The position numbers were made by a program, and so were the translations under genes. Positions 25,396-32,897 of a stretch of 64,000 nt of DNA are shown here, piece after piece (the stretch's first letter is position 1; each line of letters opens with the position of its first letter). This DNA is from Nocardioides alkalitolerans (lineage in GTDB: Bacteria; Actinomycetota; Actinomycetes; Propionibacteriales; Nocardioidaceae), in NCBI GenBank assembly GCA_038184435.1, contig CP116227.1, forward strand, positions 3,563,501 through 3,627,500, written 5' to 3'. Below the pieces are notes generated by a model, which was given only the letters and a program-made list of their open reading frames with translations, had not been told where the DNA came from and searched no databases.

Positions 25396-25578
25396 TCAGG
25401 AGTCGCGATCGCCCCCGCCCGAGCGGGGCGTGTCGGTGCCCGCCCCCGGCTCGCCCGCGGCCGGGCCGGGGCGACGCCGTCCCGACCGCCGCGCGACGAC
25501 GGCGAAGACGACGAGCACGAGCAGCACGAGGCCGAGCACGACGAGGCCCAGCACGACCATGGATCCGAGCTGGGCCAT
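25396..25578 (-). CDS. 60-aa single-pass membrane peptide, last gene of DUF692 operon
   Basis: 60 aa from ATG at 25578. Its A of ATG overlaps the last base of the upstream stop (TGATG), the classic coupling junction. Residues 1-30 are a hydrophobic Val/Leu-rich helix (MAQLGSMVVLGLVVLGL...), followed by a basic stop-transfer stretch (RRSGRRR) and a Gly/Pro/Ser/Asp tail. I recognise no family. Coupling to the Cys-rich peptide, its partner and the DUF692 enzyme suggests a role in the same system (membrane assembly, anchoring or immunity), which is inference. The convergent nitroreductase gene ends at 25395. Confidence 0.6.
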   Translation of the reverse strand: MAQLGSMVVLGLVVLGLVLLVLVVFAVVARRSGRRRPGPAAGEPGAGTDTPRSGGGDRDS

Positions 25579-25838
25579 CAGCTGCTCGATCCGCAGCCGC
25601 CGCCACCGCAGGACGACCCGGAGCTGCACGAGCTCGAGCTGCACGAGCTCGAGCCGCAGGACGAGTCGTTGCCGGAGTCGCTGCTGCCGCAGCCGCCGAC
25701 GTAGCCCCCGCCCGCGCCGTACGCCCCGCCGCGTCCGGCGGACCGCCGTCGCTGGCCTGATGACGCGCTCGTGCTGACGGCGAGGGCGATCGCTCCGGCC
25801 ACCACCGCCAGCACGACGCACACGATGACGATCGTCAT
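25578..25838 (-). CDS. 86-aa Cys/Ser/Gly-rich membrane peptide, candidate DUF692 substrate
   Basis: 86 aa from ATG at 25838, overlapping the stop of the partner gene (ATGA). Residues 1-24 form a hydrophobic signal/anchor helix. Then comes a basic patch (QRRRS), a Gly/Tyr-rich spacer (36-49), and a C-terminal tail composed almost only of Ser, Gly and Cys. Tail cysteines are at 50, 61, 66, 71, 77 and 82, with spacings of 11, 5, 5, 6 and 5. DUF692 (MNIO) enzymes modify cysteines in peptide substrates (methanobactin, bufferins, TglA), and this is the only Cys-rich protein in the operon, so it is the likely substrate. It resembles in style the low-complexity tails of TIGR04222 membrane proteins found near DUF692 genes in actinobacteria (from memory). 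Confidence 0.75.
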   Translation of the reverse strand: MTIVIVCVVLAVVAGAIALAVSTSASSGQRRRSAGRGGAYGAGGGYVGGCGSSDSGNDSSCGSSSCSSSSCSSGSSCGGGGCGSSS

Positions 25839-26287
25839 GGTGCAGCTCCTTCCGAGAGGCCGGCGCGGTGCCGGCGCGTGAGGTGCCAGGTGCGGGAGCC
25901 CAGTCCGAGGACCAGGGCCCGCCGCCCGGCGATCGTCACGACGGCCGCGGGGCGGCGACCGTCGTGGACGGCGTGGAGGCGCAGCCAGTCGGCGGCGTCC
26001 GGGTGGGTGCGCGGGAGCCACGCGGTGAAGGCCGCGAGGTCGTCGTGGGCGCACCCGGCCGCGGGGTGCTCGGCGGCCCAGCCGTGGAAGTGGTCGCGCC
26101 AGCCGGGCAGCAGGTCGAGCTCGGGGGCGACCCGGTGCACGGCGTCGCTGCGCTTGCGGTGGAGCACGCGGGTCGTCAGCGCCGTGCCCGCCGCGCTCGC
26201 CGGGGCGAACCCGGGCGGGGCGTCACCGCGCAGCAGCGCGGCCAGCACCTCCTCCTGGCGGCCGGCCAGCCGCGCGCGGGCGCTCAC
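25835..26287 (-). CDS. DUF692-associated partner protein (SCO6045-like)
   Basis: 150 aa from GTG at 26287, overlapping the DUF692 stop by 4 nt (GTGA). A longer upstream frame is a GC shadow. The N-terminal third is helical (RQEEVLAALLRG). The middle has a LHRKRSDAVHRVAPEL basic segment and a GWRDHFHGWAAEHP His/Trp-rich stretch, and the C-terminus looks like beta strands. MNIO enzymes generally need a small partner that delivers the peptide substrate (MbnC, DUF2063 proteins). By position this is that partner. From memory it belongs with the SCO6045-type proteins next to DUF692 in streptomycetes, which a profile search would confirm. Confidence 0.7.
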   Translation of the reverse strand: MSARARLAGRQEEVLAALLRGDAPPGFAPASAAGTALTTRVLHRKRSDAVHRVAPELDLLPGWRDHFHGWAAEHPAAGCAHDDLAAFTAWLPRTHPDAADWLRLHAVHDGRRPAAVVTIAGRRALVLGLGSRTWHLTRRHRAGLSEGAAP

Positions 26288-27168
26288 CGCGCCGCTCCCG
26301 CGGGGAGGCGCCGGTCGACGGCGGCGCGCAACGCGTCGTACTCGCTCCGCACCGCCTCCGGCGTCACGTCCTCGTCCCGCTCCAGGAGGATCCCGGGGAC
26401 GGGGAGCCCGCGGTGCCGGTACGCCGCGGCCAGCGTGCTCACGAGGTCGAGCACCGGCGGGATCATCGCGTGGGCGTGGGTGTCGAGGTAGAGCCCGTCG
26501 GGCCGCTCCTGGCCGCCGGCGACGTGCACGTAGGCGACCGCCTCCAGCGGGAAGCGCAGGAGGTCGGCGACCGGGTCGCTGCCCCGGGCGACAGCGCTGG
26601 CGTGGAGGTTGGCGACGTCGAGGACGAGCCGGCAGCCGGTGCGCTCCACGAGCGCGGTGAGGAAGTCGGGCTCGTCGAGCGTGTCCTCGGGCCAGGTGAA
26701 GAGGGCCGCGATGTTCTCCACCGCCAGCGGCACCGGCAGGGCGGCCTGGGCGGCCCGGACGTTCTCCACCAGCACGTCCAGGCTGTCGGCGGTGCGCGGC
26801 GGGGGCAGCAGGTGGCCCGCCTCGAGCACGTCGCCGTGCAGCGGATCGGGCGTCGCGGCGGCCCGCACGAACGCCACGTGCTCGCTGACCAGCGGTGCGC
26901 CGAAGGCCGCCGCGAGCGCCGCGAGGTGGGCCAGGCGACGCGGGTCGGGCAGCTCCGCCCCGCCGAGACCGAGGGTGACGCCGTGGGGGACCACCGTGAC
27001 GCCCGCGTCCCGCAGCGCCACGAGCTCGTCGGGGAGCCGCGCGGGGTCGACGTTCTCCGCGACCACCTCGGTGAAGGAGAGGTCGCCGGCGGCGGCGTAC
27101 GCGGCGAGCAGGTCGGCGACCGGCCGTCGCCACGCGACGGCCGTGCCGGTGGGTGCCCGCTCGGTCAT
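26284..27168 (-). CDS. DUF692/MNIO family iron-dependent oxidative enzyme
   Basis: 294 aa TIM barrel. The metal-ligand pattern of the family is complete: His62, His97 in SEHVAF, Glu151-Asn152 in VENI, Asp184/Asn187/His189 in LDVANLHA, His215 in VHVAGG, Asp229/His231/His233 in LDTHAHAM, and Glu263 in LLERDED. Characterised members (MbnB, TglH, bufferin enzymes) use two or three irons and O2 to rearrange or excise atoms at cysteine residues of peptides. It is the first gene of a four-gene overlapping operon that contains a Cys-rich peptide. It is divergent from the pentapeptide-repeat gene, with an 85-nt shared promoter region. Confidence 0.88.
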   Translation of the reverse strand: MTERAPTGTAVAWRRPVADLLAAYAAAGDLSFTEVVAENVDPARLPDELVALRDAGVTVVPHGVTLGLGGAELPDPRRLAHLAALAAAFGAPLVSEHVAFVRAAATPDPLHGDVLEAGHLLPPPRTADSLDVLVENVRAAQAALPVPLAVENIAALFTWPEDTLDEPDFLTALVERTGCRLVLDVANLHASAVARGSDPVADLLRFPLEAVAYVHVAGGQERPDGLYLDTHAHAMIPPVLDLVSTLAAAYRHRGLPVPGILLERDEDVTPEAVRSEYDALRAAVDRRLPAGAAR

Positions 27169-27241
27169 GCGCCGGAGTGTGCGCCGCGCGGAGGGGGTCC
27201 AAACCGCTGCCGCACGGACCGGGACCGTCGGAGGTGGCCGC

Positions 27242-27247
27242 TACGGT
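27242..27247 (+). promoter_or_regulatory. -10-like box TACGGT for a leaderless gene
   Basis: TACGGT ends 6 nt before ATG 27254, without a ribosome site between them. The spacing matches the other putative leaderless starts in the window. Confidence 0.45.
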
Positions 27248-27253
27248 CCCGGC

Positions 27254-27910
27254 ATGGTCCGTCGTCGCACCGCCGCCCCGCGCCTCACCGCGCCCGCCCT
27301 CGCCTCGCTCGTCGACGGCGACCCGGCGGCGCTGCGTCCCGGCGGCGAGGTCGACGGCCTGCGGTTCACCGGGCTCCGCCTCTCCGCGCTCGAGCTCGCC
27401 GGCGCGCGGGTCATCGAGTCGCAGCTGGAGGACGTGCACGCCGACGAGACCGACCTGTCGGGCGCACGGCTCTCCGACGTGGCCCTCGACGGCGTGAGCC
27501 TGCCGGTGGTGCGCGCGGTCGGCGGGCAGTGGCGCGACGTGCGGGTCGCCGGCCGGCTCGGGTCGCTGGAGGCCTACGAGTCGTCGTGGCGCTCGGTGCA
27601 CCTCGTCGGCTGCAAGCTGAGCTTCGTCAACCTGCGCGGGGCCGAGCTCCTCGACGTGCTCCTCACGGGGTGCGTGGTGGAGGAGCTCGACCTCGGTGGT
27701 GCCACGCTCAGCCGCGTGCGGCTGGAGGACACGACGGTCGGCCGTCTCGACGTGCAGCAGGCGCAGCTGCAGGACGTCGACCTGAGGGGCGCCCGGCTCG
27801 ACGACGTCGTCGGCGTGCGCGACCTCCGCGGCGCCACCGTGTCGCCCGCGCAGCTGAGCCAGCTCGCCCCGGCCATCGCTGCCGAGCTGGGTCTGCGGGT
27901 GGAGGACTGA
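27254..27910 (+). CDS. Pentapeptide repeat protein
   Basis: 218 aa from ATG at 27254. From about residue 35 to 200 the sequence follows the A(D/N)LxX pentapeptide pattern (for example TDLSGARLSDVAL, VNLRGAELLDV, VDLRGARLDDV), predicting a right-handed quadrilateral beta helix. Several coils deviate from the consensus, as usual for actinobacterial members. The function is unknown; some relatives (Qnr, MfpA) mimic DNA and bind gyrase, but nothing here shows this. It is divergent from the DUF692 operon and convergent with the SRPBCC gene, 13 nt away. Confidence 0.83.
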   Translation: MVRRRTAAPRLTAPALASLVDGDPAALRPGGEVDGLRFTGLRLSALELAGARVIESQLEDVHADETDLSGARLSDVALDGVSLPVVRAVGGQWRDVRVAGRLGSLEAYESSWRSVHLVGCKLSFVNLRGAELLDVLLTGCVVEELDLGGATLSRVRLEDTTVGRLDVQQAQLQDVDLRGARLDDVVGVRDLRGATVSPAQLSQLAPAIAAELGLRVED

Positions 27911-27923
27911 CCCGGCGGCCGGT

Positions 27924-28436
27924 TCAGGCCCCGTCGGTGCGTCGGTCGCGCTCCGCCGCCGCGAGCACGTCGGCGTCGGTGCACGCGAGGGCGAACGCGG
28001 CGATGCGCGCCCGGATCTCCCGTCCCAGCAGCCACTGCCCGATCGGCTCCGCGACGGGGCGCAGCCAGGCGGGCCGCACGGTGTAGCTGTACTTCCACGA
28101 GGCCAGCGTCCCCGCGATCGGCGTGCCGTCGAGCACCCGCTCCTCGGGCGCGAACCGCCACCCGCCGCCGAACGTCGCGAAGAACCAGGGGCCGCTCACC
28201 ATGGTCATCCCGACGGACGCCGGGGGCCGGTACGACGCGTACTCGCTCACCATGCGCAGCCCGATCCGCGCCCGGGTGACGGTGCGGACGCCCTTGGCGG
28301 GGCGGTCGGCGTCGACGAGGTGCTGGTGGCGGACGAACGGGTCCCAGGCCAGCCGCACCTCGCCCGTCGTCTGGGAGACGGCGAACGCCGTGGCCGGGCT
28401 GACCGGCACCCACTGGGTGGCGCTGACCTGGGGCAC
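27924..28436 (-). CDS. SRPBCC family protein
   Basis: 170 aa with a helix-grip fold pattern: a first strand (VSATQWVPVSPATAFAV), then AWDPFVRHQHLVDADR, alternating strands through GPWFFATFGGGWRF and SYTVRPAWL, and a long terminal helix. This is the polyketide cyclase/START-like superfamily, which binds hydrophobic ligands. It lies 3 nt downstream of the GNAT gene on the same strand, so the two are co-transcribed. No specific function can be given. Confidence 0.75.
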   Translation of the reverse strand: MPQVSATQWVPVSPATAFAVSQTTGEVRLAWDPFVRHQHLVDADRPAKGVRTVTRARIGLRMVSEYASYRPPASVGMTMVSGPWFFATFGGGWRFAPEERVLDGTPIAGTLASWKYSYTVRPAWLRPVAEPIGQWLLGREIRARIAAFALACTDADVLAAAERDRRTDGA

Positions 28437-28439
28437 GGG

Positions 28440-28754
28440 TCAGAGCCCGAACTCGGCGCGGCGCCCCTCGGGCACCAGGTCGGCGTACTCGGGGTGCTTC
28501 GCGACGTACCCGCGGAAGAAGGGGCAGAACGGCAGCAGGGAGCGGCCGTCGGCCCGCAGCCCGTCGAGCACCGCGACGGCGAGCTGCTTCGCGAGGCCCT
28601 GGCCGGCGAAGGCGTCGTCGATCTCGGTGTGCATGACGGCGACGACGGTGCCGTGCTCGCGCAGGCGGTAGTCGGCGAACCCGGCGAGGGCGCCGTCGAC
28701 GCGCACCTCGAAGCGGGCCGCGTCGGTGTTGTCGGTGACGGAGACGTCGGTCAT
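28440..28754 (-). CDS. Small GNAT-family N-acetyltransferase (YjdJ-like)
   Basis: 104 aa from ATG at 28754. It matches the short GNAT type: VAVMHTEIDDAFAGQGLAKQL carries the acetyl-CoA pyrophosphate loop (GQGLAK), followed by LLPFCPFFRGYVAKHPEYADLV, the characteristic C-terminus of this subfamily. The substrate is unknown. It is divergent from the malic enzyme gene with about 120 nt between. Confidence 0.88.
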   Translation of the reverse strand: MTDVSVTDNTDAARFEVRVDGALAGFADYRLREHGTVVAVMHTEIDDAFAGQGLAKQLAVAVLDGLRADGRSLLPFCPFFRGYVAKHPEYADLVPEGRRAEFGL

Positions 28755-28874
28755 GAGGGGGACGCTACCCCTGTCCGGGCGCTGACCTGCGCCGACAGAG
28801 CGGTCGCTCGCTTTTGGACACTGTGGTCGCACGTGACTTGCCCGTAACCCGAGGGCGGCCCGAAGGTGTGTTCC

Positions 28875-30281
<1,407 letters not shown>

Positions 30282-30288
30282 TCCCCCG

Positions 30289-30335
30289 GGTCGTGGCCGC
30301 AGCGCACCGTCGTCCGGTGCGCTGCGGCCACGACC
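30289..30335 (+). terminator. Perfect 20-bp hairpin after the malic enzyme gene
   Basis: Arms at 30289-30308 and 30316-30335 are exact complements (beginning GGTCGTGGCCGC) around a 7-nt loop. It begins 7 nt after the stop codon. No U-tract. Confidence 0.75.
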
Positions 30336-30403
30336 GCGTTCGGGGGCAGGCCCCCGTAACAGCGCAGGAGTAGCGTCGCCGCACCACGCGACCCCGCGCG
30401 TGG

Positions 30404-30430
30404 TCGATGCAGTCGATGCAATCGATGCAG
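30404..30430. repeat. Three tandem 9-nt repeats TCGATGCAR
   Basis: TCGATGCAG, TCGATGCAA and TCGATGCAG lie head to tail at 30404-30430, ending at the AGGAGG ribosome site of the APC permease gene. A TAGCGT -10-like box lies at 30371-30376. The repeat is in the 5' leader and could be a protein- or RNA-level control site, or slippage-derived. Confidence 0.5.
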
Positions 30431-30438
30431 GAGGCCCG

Positions 30439-31890
30439 ATGGCACCGGTCCCGTTCCGCACCCAGCTGCTGCGCCGCAAGCCGCTCGCCACGCGCGGCGG
30501 GCACGACGGCCCCGAGCTGGGCCGCAGCATCGGCACGTTCTCGCTCATGATGTTCGGCGTCGGCGCCACGGTCGGCACGGGCATCTTCTTCGTGCTCCAG
30601 GAGGCCGTGCCCGACGCGGGCCCCGCGGTCGTCGTCTCGTTCCTCGTCGCCGGCCTCGCGGCGGGACTGTCGGCGATCTGCTACGCCGAGCTGGCGAGCG
30701 CGATCCCGGTCAGCGGCTCGACCTACTCCTACGCCTACCACGCCCTCGGCGAGCTCGTCGCGATGGTGATCGCGGCCTGCGTGCTGCTGGAGTACGGCGT
30801 GAGCTCGGCCGCCGTCGCCGTCGGCTGGAGCGGCTACTTCAACGAGCTGACGGGCTCGGTGCTCGGCGTGCGCCTGCCGCAGGAGCTCTCCGTGTCGCCG
30901 GTGCCCTACGAGGACGGGCCCACCGGGTGGATCAACCTCCCGGCCGTCGTGCTCGTGCTGCTCTGCATGCTCCTGCTGGTGCGCGGGGCCAGCGAGTCGG
31001 CGCGGGTCAACACCATCATGGTGATCATCAAGCTGGCCGTGCTCGGGCTGTTCGTGGTCGTGGGCTTCACGGCGTTCGAGGTCGACCGGTTCGACGCCTT
31101 CTGGGCCGCCGGTGCGGCGGGCGTCTCCGCCGCGGCCGCCACCATCTTCTTCTCCTTCATCGGCCTCGACGCCGTGTCGACGGCGGGGGAGGAGGTGCGC
31201 GATCCGCAGCGGGCCCTGCCCCGCGCGATCATGGGCGCGCTCGCCGTGGTCATCACGGTCTACGTGCTCGTCGCCATCGCGGGCGTCGGCGCGCAGCCGG
31301 CGTCGGAGTTCGAGAGCCCCGAGCAGCAGGAGGCCGGGCTCTCGGTCATCCTCCAGAACATCACCGGATCCAGCATCCCGGGCACGGTGCTCGCCGCGGG
31401 CGCGGTCATCTCGATCTTCTCGGTGACCCTCGTGACCCTCTACGGCCAGACCCGGATCCTCTTCGCGATGGGCCGCGACGGCATGCTCCCGTCCCGCTTC
31501 GCGCGGGTGAACCCGCGGACCCTCACCCCGACGTACAACACCGTCGTCGTCGCGATCGTCGTCGCCCTGGTCGCGGGGTTCGTGCCGAGCGACTACCTGT
31601 GGGACACGGTCTCCATCGGCACGCTCGGCGCGTTCATCGTGGTCGCGCTGGGGGTGCTCGTGCTGCGGCGCACGCAGCCCGACCTGGAGCGGCCGTTCCG
31701 GGTGCCGGGCTACCCGGTGACGCCGGTGCTGACCGTCGTCGTCTGCGTCTACATCCTGTCGGGCCTGCCTGCCGTCACCTGGGCGATCTTCGGCACGTGG
31801 CTGGCGGTCGTGCTCGCCTTCTACCTGCTGTGGGGCCGGCGGCACGCGCGCCTCAACGACCCCGCGGCCGCTCGGGGCGAGGGGGTCTGA
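30439..31890 (+). CDS. APC superfamily amino acid permease (cationic amino acid type)
   Basis: 483 aa from ATG at 30439 with AGGAGG at 30429-30434; a longer frame from GTG 30400 includes the tandem 9-nt repeats and is rejected. About 12-13 membrane helices. The first carries GVGATVGTGIFFVL, the substrate-binding GxG motif of APC permeases, and FFSFIGLDAVSTAGEE is the conserved helix 6-7 junction. It resembles YfnA/CAT-type transporters. The universal stress protein gene follows after one nucleotide, a common pairing in actinobacteria in which the USP may regulate the permease. Confidence 0.9.
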   Translation: MAPVPFRTQLLRRKPLATRGGHDGPELGRSIGTFSLMMFGVGATVGTGIFFVLQEAVPDAGPAVVVSFLVAGLAAGLSAICYAELASAIPVSGSTYSYAYHALGELVAMVIAACVLLEYGVSSAAVAVGWSGYFNELTGSVLGVRLPQELSVSPVPYEDGPTGWINLPAVVLVLLCMLLLVRGASESARVNTIMVIIKLAVLGLFVVVGFTAFEVDRFDAFWAAGAAGVSAAAATIFFSFIGLDAVSTAGEEVRDPQRALPRAIMGALAVVITVYVLVAIAGVGAQPASEFESPEQQEAGLSVILQNITGSSIPGTVLAAGAVISIFSVTLVTLYGQTRILFAMGRDGMLPSRFARVNPRTLTPTYNTVVVAIVVALVAGFVPSDYLWDTVSIGTLGAFIVVALGVLVLRRTQPDLERPFRVPGYPVTPVLTVVVCVYILSGLPAVTWAIFGTWLAVVLAFYLLWGRRHARLNDPAAARGEGV

Positions 31891-31891
31891 G

Positions 31892-32788
31892 ATGACCATC
31901 GTCGCCGGCATCGCGCCGGGGAAGCCGGACGTCGACGGGCTGTCGTACGCCGCGCTCCTCGCCCGCTCGCTCCGCACGCGCCTGCGGGTCGTGTGCGTCG
32001 TGCCGGGCCCGTGGCCGACGCCGCTGTCGGGGGGCGTGGACCGCGAGTACGCCGCGTACCTCGCCGCCGCCGCGAGCGAGGAGGTGGCCGCGGTGCGGTC
32101 GCTGCTGGCGGAGCTGGCGCCGGACCTGGAGGCGGCCGGCGTGACCGCCGAGGTCGTGCCCGCGGTCGGACGGTCGGTGCCGGGGACGCTGCTCGAGCAG
32201 GTCGCGGCGGCCGACGCCACGCTGGTCGTGCTCGGCGCGGGCGCCAACGGCGCCTGGGGCCACGTCGTCGTCGGGTCGGCCGCGGACCGGCTCCTGCACT
32301 CCTCGCCCGTGCCGGTCGCCGTCGCGACACGGGGCTTCCGGGCCGCGCCCGGCACCCGGGTCGGGCGGGTGACGGTCGGGTTCCGGGGCGACCAGGCGTC
32401 GGCCGCCGCCCTCGCCCGGGCCGCGGAGCTGTGCACCGAGCTGGGCGCGACGCTGCGGGTGGCGACGTTCGGGGTGCTCGGCCGCACGATGTACCCGCCC
32501 GAGGTGCGCGGCGAGGACGACGTGCTCGAGGCATACCTCGAGCAGGCGACCACCGCCCAGGTCGACGCCCTCGCCGCGCTGCCGGCGGATGCCGTGCCGG
32601 CCGAGGTCGAGCGGGTCGTCAGCCGTGGCCGTGACTGGGCCGAGGCGGTCGGCGGCCTGCCGTGGACGCCCGAGGACCTGCTGGTCGTCGGCTCGTCGTC
32701 GGCGGGGCTGCTGTCGCGGGTGTTCCTCGGCTCCAGCGCCGCCAAGATCCTGCGGCACTCGCCCGTGCCGGTCGTGGTGGTGCCGTGA
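31892..32788 (+). CDS. Tandem universal stress protein (two USP domains)
   Basis: 298 aa. Two UspA-like domains: residues 1-145 with ATP-loop-like VVLGAGANGAWGHVVVGSAADRLLHSSPVPV, and 155-298 ending LVVGSSSAGLLSRVFLGSSAAKILRHSPVPV. The G-2x-G-9x-G(S/T) nucleotide motif is recognisable in both. It starts one nucleotide after the permease stop (TGAGATG), so expression is coupled. It is probably an ATP-binding stress or transporter-regulatory protein. Confidence 0.88.
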   Translation: MTIVAGIAPGKPDVDGLSYAALLARSLRTRLRVVCVVPGPWPTPLSGGVDREYAAYLAAAASEEVAAVRSLLAELAPDLEAAGVTAEVVPAVGRSVPGTLLEQVAAADATLVVLGAGANGAWGHVVVGSAADRLLHSSPVPVAVATRGFRAAPGTRVGRVTVGFRGDQASAAALARAAELCTELGATLRVATFGVLGRTMYPPEVRGEDDVLEAYLEQATTAQVDALAALPADAVPAEVERVVSRGRDWAEAVGGLPWTPEDLLVVGSSSAGLLSRVFLGSSAAKILRHSPVPVVVVP

Positions 32789-32805
32789 GCGTCGTGGCGC
32801 CCCCG

Positions 32806-32879
32806 CGTGTAACGCGGTGTCCGGGCTACTGCAGTGGTGGTCGACCACCGCACAAGTAGCACGAACACCGCGTTACACG
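32806..32879. terminator. Nested palindrome between convergent genes
   Basis: Outer arms CGTGTAACGCGGTGT (32806-32820) and its complement (32865-32879) enclose inner arms GCTACT/AGTAGC (32825-32830, 32855-32860) and a central 14-bp palindrome GGTGGTCGACCACC (32836-32849). It lies between the stops of the USP and MMPL genes. A bidirectional terminator is the simplest reading. The layered symmetry is also what one expects of a protein-binding or REP-like element. Confidence 0.6.
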
Positions 32880-32897
32880 TCCGGGGGCGGATCCGGT

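Noticed and set aside
25578..26054. 158-codon reading of the Cys-rich peptide frame
   Set aside because: The extra N-terminal part overlaps the partner gene and is Arg/Pro-rich; ATG 25838 gives a clean membrane helix and a 4-nt overlap.
25396..27168. DUF692 cluster as a standard bufferin or methanobactin locus
   Set aside because: The precursor is not DUF2282- or MbnA-like and the partner is neither a DUF2063 protein nor recognisably MbnC.
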